A DNA stretch of 43,729 nt, taken from NCBI GenBank assembly GCA_900543085.1, contig UQQF01000013.1, positions 1 to 43,729 on the forward strand. Direction: 5' to 3'. Positions within the stretch are counted from its first letter, which is position 1. Each line of letters opens with the position of its first letter. Under the pieces are notes generated by a model. It did no database searches, was not told the origin of the DNA, and saw nothing but the letters and a program-made list of their open reading frames with translations. This document shows, piece by piece, positions 8,601 through 16,705 of the stretch. Position numbers and translations under genes: made by a program. Source of the DNA: an uncultured Eubacteriales bacterium (GTDB lineage Bacteria; Bacillota; Clostridia; Oscillospirales; Oscillospiraceae).

Positions 8601-11600
8601 TTGTCGGTATCTACGGCTTTGAAATGACGTGGTCTGACGGTTTTGGTCATATCAACACCTTCAACACACCGGGCTTCGAGAGCCGAAGCAACAGCGAATT
8701 TGGCAACAAGTCAGGCGGCACCGAGGGTTACCAGAACTATTACGACAAACTCAAGGAAGTTACTTCATCCCTCTCCCAGTTCAATCATCCGGGAACGACA
8801 TTTGGCGATTTCCAGGACTTCGCATTCTACGACCCTGTTATCGATCAGCGCATAACCTTGATTGAAGTAGGCAACGGTGAGGGAGCAATCGGCTCCAGCG
8901 GTTACTTCCCCAGCTACGAGTACTACACACGTGCGCTGGACAAGGGCTGGCATGTTGCACCGACGAACAACCAGGATAACCACAAGGGCAATTGGGGTGA
9001 CTCCAACACTGCCCGCAGTGTCGTACTGGCGGATGACCTCACTGAGGAGGCCATCTACGACGCCATTGCCAACTACCGTGTCTACGCCACCGAGGACAAC
9101 GACCTCTCTATACTCTACTCCCTAAATGGCAATGCGATGGGCTCTATACTGCCTGACCAGGACAGCATAAGCATCAGTGCTCAGATAAGCGATCCTACCG
9201 ACAGTGCCGATATAAAGGTTGAAGTTATCGTAAATGGCGGGCTGGTTGCTGCAACAAAAACGCTGAGTGGTGGAAATGGTACTGTTGAGTTCAGCCTAAG
9301 TGATGACTATTCCTACTACTATCTGCGTGTCACCCAGGCCGACGGCAACATTGCCGTCACGGCTCCCGTCTGGACTGGCGAGAGCGTCAACGCTGGTATC
9401 TCCAAGACTGAGTGCGACACAGTGCTCGTGGTCAAAGACGAGGCAGTTAACATCTCCAGCGAGCTTTATAACAACTCCGGCAGCGACATGACCGTAAACA
9501 GCGTTGTGTACAGCATCGACAACAATAATATCTACACAGCAACCGCTATCGAAACCATTGTCTCCGGCGATACTTACACTGTCACCTTCCCGTACACCTT
9601 CACAAGCGCGGGTAAGACTACTGTAAACGTTACCATGACTGCGACAATCGACGGGACAGAGTACACCTTCACAAGCGTGTTGCAGCTTACTGTGACAGAT
9701 GCTTCCATAGTAACCAGGGTGCTTGTTGACGGCACGCATTATAACGATTATGTAACTGGCTACTACTCTGGGAATATGGGCAACTTTACTGAACTCGCTG
9801 CTGGCATGAACGCTCAAGTAACTGTTAAGCAGTTCGGAGAAAGCATCACAGCAGAAAACCTTGAAGATGTTTCACTGCTTATCATAAGTGCGCCTCTCAG
9901 GTACAGCCGTGACGGATTAACAGCATCTGAAGCAAATCTGTTTTCTGACGAATTTGTTCGAATGGTTGGTGAGTACGTCAGAGGCGGTGGAACTGCAATT
10001 GTTTGCGGACTTGCCGATTATCAGGACGGCTCAGGTGATTTCACAACATATGTGCAAATTAACAAGCTGCTCGAGGGAATCGGTTCAACTATACGCGTCA
10101 ATGACGACGAGCTGATTGACCAGGATGAGAACGGTGGGCAGCAGTACAGGCTCTACTTTGATGACTTCAACTATGACAGCACCGACACAGCGGTTCAGTC
10201 GGCACTTTCCGGACTTGAGGGCAGTGGTAAGGTCTACAGCTCATACTCTGGTTGCTCTGTCAACGTTGGTAGTGGTACGCCAATAGTCTTTGGCCACGAC
10301 ACGACCTATTCTATCAACTCCAAGAATCCATCTCAGGGACATAGCAAGCCGGTACTTAGTGCAACTGCGGAATACAACGAGGATACGGCCGTTGTCACTA
10401 AGGGTAACGTCGTCTCCCTCGCAACCGAGGCCGTCGGTTCTGGCCGCGTCTATGTCGGTGGAACTGTCTGGATGAGCGATTTTGAGGTTGCAAATTCGGA
10501 GGGCAACGATTACGGCGATGCCAGCTACGCAAACAAGACCATCATAACAAATATCCTCTCCGGCTTGCTTGCCGAGCAGGAGGTCAGCGATATAGAAGAT
10601 GTCCGTGCCAACACTACTGTAGGCACAGTCTTTACGGTAGAGGGCACCATCACTGCCGGTAACGTAGAGCCGAATGCCTTCTACGACACCATCTACATAC
10701 AGGACGAAACCGGCGGTATCAACATCTATCCCGTTGCCACAACCGATGGAACGTTCCGTGTGGGTCAGAAAGTTCGCGTGACCGGCTCCTGGGATCAGTA
10801 CCAGGGTGACACTGAGCTGAGGTGCATAAGCATCGAGCTTATTGACAGTAATGTTAATCCTATCGAGCCCGCTGAGCTCGGGATATCCGATGCAAGCGAT
10901 TATGAGGAGAACGGCGGCCTGCTGTTCAAGGTCAGCGGAACGGTCAAGAGTGTTGTTAAAGAAGGAGACGCAATCAGCTCGGTTATTCTTACTGACGGCA
11001 CAACTGACTTCCGACTGCTGTTTAACAACTACATTGGTTATTCGGATGAGTCCTCCGCTGATATAACCACCTTCGTTAAGGAAGGTGCAGAGATAAGCGC
11101 CGTAGGTGTGATTTACATGGATCCCGAAGGTGTCTGCCTGCGTATACGCGACCTCTCTGAGGTTGAACTTGTAACAGTGGACAAGCCTGAAGAACCCGAT
11201 GATCCTGACCGGCCTATCCAGCCGGGCAAGCCCTCAAAACCGTCTGATGAGGACAAGCCGGAGGAGCCCGATGAACCCTTTATCGACGTAGATGAAAATG
11301 ACTGGTTCTACGACGCGGTGACATACGTGTACTCCGAAGGCATGATGGACGGTGTGAGCGATACTCAGTTCGCGCCCAACAGTAACCTTACTCGCGGCAT
11401 GGTTGTCACAATGCTTTACCGTCTTGAGGACGAGCCTCGTGTGACCGGCTCCAGCGGCTTTGACGATGTAGCTTCCGGAGCCTGGTACGCTGACGCCGTT
11501 ACCTGGGCGGCTGAAAATGGCATAGTCAATGGCGTAAGTGATACCGAGTTTGCGCCCAACGTGAATATTACCCGTGAGCAGCTGGCGGCTATACTTTACC

Positions 11601-11821
11601 GCTATGCGGAATATAATGACTATGATGTAAGCGGTCGTGACGATTTGTCTGAGTTTACTGACCGCAGCAGCATAAGCGGCTACGCTCTTGATGCGATGCG
11701 TTGGGCGGTAGACGAAGGCCTGATTACTGGCATAACGGATACAACCATTGAGCCTCAGGGTACAGCTACCCGAGCCCAGGCAGCTACAATGTTCATGAGA
11801 TTCATGAGCACCGTAAGATAA
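5654..11821 (+). CDS. Giant SLH-anchored PHP-domain metallohydrolase (CehA/McbA-like)
   Basis: A 2055-residue secreted protein starting at TTG 5654 after AGGAGGG. Approximate order: signal peptide (1-35); lectin-like beta module (40-195); chitobiase-type beta domain (205-282, YYTLDESDP); OB-fold/YhcR-like module (285-390); two tandem copies of a beta module ending in YSFQFY-type strands (about 475-630 and 645-790); a second chitobiase-type domain (797-895, YYTTDDTEP). The PHP domain (900-1160) carries QLHSHTNISDG (H910, H912), VTDHSN (D942, H943), H999, FNHPG (H1045) and DNH (H1110), which are plausible metal ligands. After it come an all-beta region, a glutamine-amidotransferase-like/DUF4350-like segment (about 1355-1640), two more OB-like modules (1645-1840), a Pro/Glu linker, and three SLH domains (1876-2052). 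PHP proteins hydrolyse phosphoesters, so a wall-bound nuclease or phosphatase role is plausible but unproven. Confidence 0.88.
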   Translation: MEAKTRKSAHRALALVLALMLCLTLLIGSAPSSGTAGSGDDATWTQVTSADEITSGGSFALVAYTDEGSMALGTDISNKISGVSVTIASNTLIGTGIPVWTVSASGTGVSLYNGSEYLGYNSGTNFRVESTAYAWNVVEEGEDTFRFTASRDTNRAIAWQENNNGDPTNRYGAYATSNAGGTDYVFDLLVFKSTSSSEPGTVAAPQASPQSGAVASGTEITLTCATTGASIYYTLDESDPSSTNGTLYSGSSKPKITKNCTLKAVAVLGDKCSAVQTLVYTVATVQNISDALAAESGTFTVKGVVTLVDGQNIYLQDSTGAICARVSGSSSGVSLGDTLIATGSRGEYNGLPQLNSATYTESTGLELTATTKTIGELTTSDICTYVQIENVTVTDVYDNNGQYQNPNITVKDANGKTIQLYKAILGDKEINVGDTLTIKAAVGVYNTTLQLRNTVADEITIISGGEPEAPTSATLLTDAPEEGDVVLIHYPAGNKVMSTESYTYNSSSGKSKDELVALNSTPDNGTISNVPDNTALFKVYKQDGHYVFKSDTGYLYLDGTHVRLVEQLGEYTYFDLESAANGWFIKSTNAQLSGKHQYLEFYGGYFTCYGMGSDTSIYTFQFYKAGNFNPAEEPLPGGGGDEMPIRQGDKIGIYLPGGSVVITTTASGNRLSGASATLEDGILTTEADDALFIVGGNNTDGFTFATADGKYLTTSTTGNTLSMADTAGEYGLWILEQNGDDGWFIKSKNAAFNGNAQYIEYYNSSFTTYSKYNDSDKSIYSFQFYPVTAGGEEPDDKPEGLEVRAAPVSGASVESGDTIELTTMEGAVIYYTTDDTEPTKDSTRYSGELTVGSAQVPEPTSGEPLVIKAIAVLPADVSAGTEEQIGEVFTFTYTAPVSLDGYQLYFGQLHSHTNISDGAGSVIEAFQHATQVDNLDFLAVTDHSNSFDNESDSRVDLGTDLSEVSDEWKQGHEAADAVTDDDFVGIYGFEMTWSDGFGHINTFNTPGFESRSNSEFGNKSGGTEGYQNYYDKLKEVTSSLSQFNHPGTTFGDFQDFAFYDPVIDQRITLIEVGNGEGAIGSSGYFPSYEYYTRALDKGWHVAPTNNQDNHKGNWGDSNTARSVVLADDLTEEAIYDAIANYRVYATEDNDLSILYSLNGNAMGSILPDQDSISISAQISDPTDSADIKVEVIVNGGLVAATKTLSGGNGTVEFSLSDDYSYYYLRVTQADGNIAVTAPVWTGESVNAGISKTECDTVLVVKDEAVNISSELYNNSGSDMTVNSVVYSIDNNNIYTATAIETIVSGDTYTVTFPYTFTSAGKTTVNVTMTATIDGTEYTFTSVLQLTVTDASIVTRVLVDGTHYNDYVTGYYSGNMGNFTELAAGMNAQVTVKQFGESITAENLEDVSLLIISAPLRYSRDGLTASEANLFSDEFVRMVGEYVRGGGTAIVCGLADYQDGSGDFTTYVQINKLLEGIGSTIRVNDDELIDQDENGGQQYRLYFDDFNYDSTDTAVQSALSGLEGSGKVYSSYSGCSVNVGSGTPIVFGHDTTYSINSKNPSQGHSKPVLSATAEYNEDTAVVTKGNVVSLATEAVGSGRVYVGGTVWMSDFEVANSEGNDYGDASYANKTIITNILSGLLAEQEVSDIEDVRANTTVGTVFTVEGTITAGNVEPNAFYDTIYIQDETGGINIYPVATTDGTFRVGQKVRVTGSWDQYQGDTELRCISIELIDSNVNPIEPAELGISDASDYEENGGLLFKVSGTVKSVVKEGDAISSVILTDGTTDFRLLFNNYIGYSDESSADITTFVKEGAEISAVGVIYMDPEGVCLRIRDLSEVELVTVDKPEEPDDPDRPIQPGKPSKPSDEDKPEEPDEPFIDVDENDWFYDAVTYVYSEGMMDGVSDTQFAPNSNLTRGMVVTMLYRLEDEPRVTGSSGFDDVASGAWYADAVTWAAENGIVNGVSDTEFAPNVNITREQLAAILYRYAEYNDYDVSGRDDLSEFTDRSSISGYALDAMRWAVDEGLITGITDTTIEPQGTATRAQAATMFMRFMSTVR

Positions 11822-11850
11822 TTTAATATCCACCTTATACTTCAAGCAAA

Positions 11851-11882
11851 GAGGGGCGCTCGTCGCCCCTCTATTTTAATTT
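11851..11882 (+). terminator. Terminator of the YibE/F-PHP operon
   Basis: GAGGGGCG (11851-11858) pairs with CGCCCCTC (11864-11871), followed by the T-rich TATTTTAATTT. Confidence 0.8.
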
Positions 11883-11895
11883 CGGGAGGAATTCG

Positions 11896-12194
11896 ATGGC
11901 TGAAGCCAACATGAACATTTATCAGAAGCTGGCAAAGATACGGAAACAGGTTGAGGCTATGAAGCGCGACGCCAAGGGCTTCAACTATACCTACACCACA
12001 GAGGAGAGCATCCTTGCTAAAGTTACGGTGCAGATGGATAAGCTGCACCTTTCGCTTATCCCGTCTATAGTCCCGGAGGGCGCATAGAGGTGCCCTGGGC
12101 GATGGCGGGGCAGCAGTCCGACGCGTCCCAGGCATTCAGCTTCGGGCTTACATACTCGTCTCGCTATTTCCTGCTCAAGTACTTCAACTCATGA
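11896..12194 (+). pseudogene. ERF-family ssDNA-annealing protein, internally deleted
   Basis: The first 63 codons (ATG 11896, strong GGGAGGA site) read MNIYQKLAKIRKQVE, then TYTTEESILAKVTVQMDK and LSLIPSIVPEG, the start of an ERF-type recombination mediator. The frame then stops at 12085-12087. The next frame continues with the later family motif IEVPWAMAGQQSDASQ, then FGLTYSSRYFLLKYFN, ending in TGA at 12192-12194. The middle segment of the family, a few tens of residues, is missing and the frame is shifted, so this is an inactivated phage- or mobile-element gene. It directly abuts the damaged serine recombinase. Confidence 0.82.
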
Positions 12195-12878
<684 letters not shown>

Positions 12879-12880
12879 AA

Positions 12881-12906
12881 ATGCAGAAAGGTGTACCTTT
12901 TGGCAC
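12881..12906 (+). promoter_or_regulatory. Serine-recombinase crossover-like site, left (core GT)
   Basis: A 26-bp site with two 12-bp half-sites and a central dinucleotide: ATGCAGAAAGGT, then GT, then ACCTTTTGGCAC. The inner arms AAAGGT/ACCTTT are a perfect inverted repeat, and the halves match at 9 of 12 positions. It starts 2 bp after the recombinase stop codon and pairs with the site at 12996. Confidence 0.6.
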
Positions 12907-12941
12907 AAGGAAATTAACGGCTCTAAAATCATAAAGAATGC

Positions 12942-12970
12942 TTGAAATTGGCTCAAAAATGGTGTATGCT
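12942..12970 (+). promoter_or_regulatory. Promoter inside the putative invertible segment
   Basis: TTGAAA (12942-12947), a 17-bp spacer and TATGCT (12965-12970) point toward the SLH protein gene at 13097. The promoter lies wholly between the two crossover-like sites. Confidence 0.55.
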
Positions 12971-12995
12971 GTAAGAGATAAAGACAATGAACAGG

Positions 12996-13021
12996 ATGCA
13001 GAAAGGTACACCTTTTAGTAG
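12996..13021 (+). promoter_or_regulatory. Serine-recombinase crossover-like site, right (core AC)
   Basis: ATGCAGAAAGGT, then AC, then ACCTTTTAGTAG. The left half is identical to that of the 12881 site, but the central dinucleotide is AC instead of GT, its reverse complement. The 14-bp core of one site is therefore the exact reverse complement of the other's, which predicts inversion rather than deletion. Confidence 0.6.
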
Positions 13022-13096
13022 AGCCATTTTACATCCTGCTCATTGATAGAGAAACCAGCGTTGAAAAATCAGTTAAACACTGAGGGGGAAAATATC

Positions 13097-16000
13097 GTGA
13101 AGAAACGATTATTGGCAATGCTGCTCTGTGTGGCAATGGTGTCCTCGCTGCTGACCGTGGGAGCGGTGGCAGAAGAGGGCGAGATAGCCGGTACTTGCGG
13201 GGAAAACGCATACTGGAGTTTCGAAGAGGATACAGCGACGCTAGCAATATCCGGCCATGGGCCTATGGCAGACTACCGAGCAGCTTATGAACGTCCGTAT
13301 CATCATTTACGGGACAAGATCAAAAAAGTATTGATAAGCGATGCAATAACACACATAGGCGATTATGCCTTTGGATGGAATGACAATCTGGAAGAACTCG
13401 ATATAGGAAGTGCTGTTAAATCAATTGGAAATAATGCAATTGCGTCTGATAAAATCGAAACTCTTGTTTTCCCGATCGGAGTGCAGACAATTGGATACGG
13501 TATTTGGATTTCCTATAATGGGACAATATCCGTTCCCAGATCTGTCACAAGAATCGGCACATATTATGAGGACATTACCATAAACGAACATACAGAACAG
13601 TTTGTTAATTATAGCGGAGCTTTTAGCGGATGCAAAGAAATAAACGTAGAAAGCGGCAATAATAGATACTTTTCAGTCGACGGAGTGCTATACGAAAAGT
13701 GCGAAAACGGAAAATATAATTTGATATGTTACCCGAGAGGTAAGACAGATAAGAGCTATAGCGTTATAGATGGCACGCAGGAAATCGTTATGGGTGCCTT
13801 TACGAACGCCTATATTTCTCAAGTCATCATGCCAACCAGCTTGAAAAGAATTGGTATGGAGGCATTTTTCGGATGCAATTCTTTATTCGATCTGCAATTA
13901 AACACTGGCCTTGAAAAAATATTTGCATCTGCATTTTGGAATTGTATTTCTTTAACGAGACTTGATATCCCTGCATCGGTCAATTATTTTGCAGAGGAAT
14001 ATGTGGGGCTCAACGGGCTGGAGAACGAAATGCCCCAACCACCTAATCTTGACATCTATTTTTATGGCAACACTGCACCGGATGTGTTCAATGCCGGTTC
14101 TATTGAAGTACACACAAACTGGAATAATTATGACGAAAAAACATATGTAACTATACATTACCCTCAGACCGCGGCAGGGTGGGTAGAGCTTATCGATAAA
14201 TATGACGAATATCAGTATACTTTAAATGGAGAACCAATTGATCTTCTCAACTTTGAGTCATGGAATCCGGGTCCAGTCCTGCCGCAAATAGTCGAGCTTT
14301 CTCCCGCCAACGGTGCATCCATATCCGAAACCGCCTCCACAGATTTCATGGTGACCTATGATACGCCCATTTCGGCTGTTACAACTTCCAATGGATTGTC
14401 GTTCCCTGAATTGGACTTTAGCAAGGGTACTATAGAATTCTACCGAGTGAGTGACAATGAGCTCATATATTCGGTTGAAGCTGATCCATACCTTAATGAG
14501 CTCTATGACATTGAAGGTATCTACAGCTCTGATATAAGGGTAGAAAACAGCAATACACTGGTAATCAAGCCGTTTAATGTCCATACGTTGTTTGATGCAG
14601 GGGAGGAATACTATGTAACCGTCCCTGCAGGGTTCTTTACGTTTGCAAACGGCATAACCAACGACGCAATAGAAAAGGGCGAGTGGACATTCACGGCTTA
14701 TGACGTTGATAGGAACTTTATTCTAGGCGAGGATAACAATAGCTATATTCACAGCAGACGTTCCGGAGGAGGCTTCGAAGGAACCAACGACTATTCTTTT
14801 AAGAACAAGGACATATTAAATTATTTACGTGATGGTAAGGATTTTATTACCTGGCTTAATATAACACTTGCAACACGGGACACCGTACTCAATTCGTGGA
14901 ATGGCTGTTGCTACGGTGTTGCTGCAACAATGGCTTTAGTATACAATGAGGTGTATGATGTTTCAGATATAAATGAAAGCAATGCGAAAACATATTATGA
15001 GATGCCATGGCCGTGCGAAGATGATAAGCTGCATGATATTATAAACTATTATCAAGTGACGCAGTCTTTTGGAGGTAAAGTACTAACAGCATACGCAAAT
15101 AGTCCAAACGAAGGGGATGTGCTTGAGAAATTAATAGAACTTTTGGATGAAAAGTCCAACGATGCGATACTCTTTGCTTATCATTATATTGATGAACACG
15201 GGGAAAGCAGCGGCCATACTATTTTAGCATTGGACTATACCGTAACTGAGACCGGCGATTATTCTGTTTGCCTTTATGACGAGAACACAATTGGCGGGAA
15301 TAATTCGCTAGGTGGATTTGTATATATGGAAATATCAGACGACTTCGACGAATACAGGCTTGTCGATGGAAATGGGGAGACGCTTTGCCCAGAAACCTGT
15401 GTAAATTTGAGCCTTGTAGAAACCGAGAACATACCAGCACTGCCGTCGATGCTCAACAACTATTCCGCGTCCAGCTCATCAACTTCTACCGGAGACGATT
15501 CCGCCACCATAGTAGTTAGCTTTGTTGATGGCATACAGCTTACGAATGAAAAAGGCGAGACTCTTTATGCGGGCGAAAAGGGCATTCCCACCGGCTCCAT
15601 GCAGATAATAGACATGACGCCAATTATATATGGCCCCGAAGATACTTCAAATGAATGGTTGCTAAAAGTGGCTCCCTTCGAAGACCTTTACATTGAATCA
15701 AGCGGCGAAACCGTAGATATTTGGTATGCAAGCAATGAGCGGGGCTATTCCATAATCGGCGACAACCTTTCCGGCGCGATTATTTCGGTAGACAAAGGCA
15801 TAGAGTTGACCCCATCCAGCGGCTCGACTGCAAATGTTCAGCTCGGCTTGGCATCTGCTGACGTCGGAAATGCTCTAGTTGATATAACGGCAAGTGTGAC
15901 TGAACATTCTACAGTTGAGTTGCAGGCCGACGGCAGGAGCTCTTTCGTCAGCTTGGACGGCGGCATTGATAATATTAACGCAACCCTGCTTACCAGCGAT

Positions 16001-16630
16001 GGCGACAAGCGTCTGGAAAGTACCTACAGCGACAATTCTACACATATTGATATTGACGTTGACGGCGTGGATATGCCTAACTGGCCTGCAATTGACGCGC
16101 CTGTCGGTCAGGGCCCCAGCACAGAGCCTGACGAGCCGGCCGCCTTTCCCTTCGCTGACGTGGCGCGTGGGAGCTGGTATTACGACGCGGTGGCTTACGT
16201 CTACGCTAACGGTCTCATGGACGGCGTGTCCGGCGCCGCGTTCAACCCGGACGGGCAGATGACCCGCGCGATGGTCTGGACCATCCTCGCCCGCATCGAC
16301 GGCGAGGAAATAAGCGGCGCGAACTGGCAGGCAGAAGCTCGTGAATGGGCGATGACCGAGGACGTCAGCGACGGCACCGACTCGAACGGCATCGTGACGC
16401 GAGAGCAGTTTGCAACGATGCTCTACCGCTACGCTGGCGAGCCAGAAGTGAGCGGCGATTTGAGTGCCTACACCGACGCCGACCGTGTCAGCGACTGGGC
16501 GACCGATGCGATGCTCTGGGCAACTCAGAAAGGCATAGTAGCCGGCCTCACCGCCACTACCCTCGACCCACAGGGCACGGCAACACGCGCGCAGGCCGCG
16601 GCTATGCTCATGAGATTCATCGAGCTGTAA
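13097..16630 (+). CDS. SLH surface protein with BspA-like repeats and a cysteine-peptidase-like domain
   Basis: A 1177-residue secreted protein. GTG 13097 is chosen because it follows GAGGGGG by 8 bases and begins a typical signal peptide (KKRLLAMLLCVAMVSS, ending near AVAEE). Residues about 75-310 are irregular BspA-type leucine-rich repeats (AITHIGDYAFGWNDNLEELDI, then SLKRIGMEAFFGCNSL). Next is an Ig-like stretch (about 395-545, LSPANGASISETASTDFMV). Residues about 595-760 look like a C39/papain-type peptidase fold: WNGCCYGVAATMA (C604/C605), SSGHTILALDY (H707) and LYDEN (D728/N730). A beta region follows, then three SLH domains (about 1017-1177). It is probably wall-attached, with adhesive and possibly proteolytic roles. 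Expression may depend on the invertible promoter upstream. Confidence 0.87.
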   Translation: MKKRLLAMLLCVAMVSSLLTVGAVAEEGEIAGTCGENAYWSFEEDTATLAISGHGPMADYRAAYERPYHHLRDKIKKVLISDAITHIGDYAFGWNDNLEELDIGSAVKSIGNNAIASDKIETLVFPIGVQTIGYGIWISYNGTISVPRSVTRIGTYYEDITINEHTEQFVNYSGAFSGCKEINVESGNNRYFSVDGVLYEKCENGKYNLICYPRGKTDKSYSVIDGTQEIVMGAFTNAYISQVIMPTSLKRIGMEAFFGCNSLFDLQLNTGLEKIFASAFWNCISLTRLDIPASVNYFAEEYVGLNGLENEMPQPPNLDIYFYGNTAPDVFNAGSIEVHTNWNNYDEKTYVTIHYPQTAAGWVELIDKYDEYQYTLNGEPIDLLNFESWNPGPVLPQIVELSPANGASISETASTDFMVTYDTPISAVTTSNGLSFPELDFSKGTIEFYRVSDNELIYSVEADPYLNELYDIEGIYSSDIRVENSNTLVIKPFNVHTLFDAGEEYYVTVPAGFFTFANGITNDAIEKGEWTFTAYDVDRNFILGEDNNSYIHSRRSGGGFEGTNDYSFKNKDILNYLRDGKDFITWLNITLATRDTVLNSWNGCCYGVAATMALVYNEVYDVSDINESNAKTYYEMPWPCEDDKLHDIINYYQVTQSFGGKVLTAYANSPNEGDVLEKLIELLDEKSNDAILFAYHYIDEHGESSGHTILALDYTVTETGDYSVCLYDENTIGGNNSLGGFVYMEISDDFDEYRLVDGNGETLCPETCVNLSLVETENIPALPSMLNNYSASSSSTSTGDDSATIVVSFVDGIQLTNEKGETLYAGEKGIPTGSMQIIDMTPIIYGPEDTSNEWLLKVAPFEDLYIESSGETVDIWYASNERGYSIIGDNLSGAIISVDKGIELTPSSGSTANVQLGLASADVGNALVDITASVTEHSTVELQADGRSSFVSLDGGIDNINATLLTSDGDKRLESTYSDNSTHIDIDVDGVDMPNWPAIDAPVGQGPSTEPDEPAAFPFADVARGSWYYDAVAYVYANGLMDGVSGAAFNPDGQMTRAMVWTILARIDGEEISGANWQAEAREWAMTEDVSDGTDSNGIVTREQFATMLYRYAGEPEVSGDLSAYTDADRVSDWATDAMLWATQKGIVAGLTATTLDPQGTATRAQAAAMLMRFIEL

Positions 16631-16660
16631 ATATATTTCATACCATTCTCCGTAAACGGA

Positions 16661-16690
16661 GCCGCCCGGGATGCGTCCCGGGCGGCTTTG
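16661..16690. terminator. Terminator between convergent genes
   Basis: An 11-bp perfect stem (16661-16671 with 16676-16686, loop TGCG) followed by TTTGCT. It serves the SLH gene and possibly the convergent NYN gene. Confidence 0.75.
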
Positions 16691-16705
16691 CTATATGACG
16701 GGCAA

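Noticed and set aside
12881..13021. The two short repeats as a CRISPR fragment or ordinary direct repeats
   Set aside because: Only two copies exist, and the central dinucleotide is reversed between them, a pattern better explained by recombinase crossover sites.
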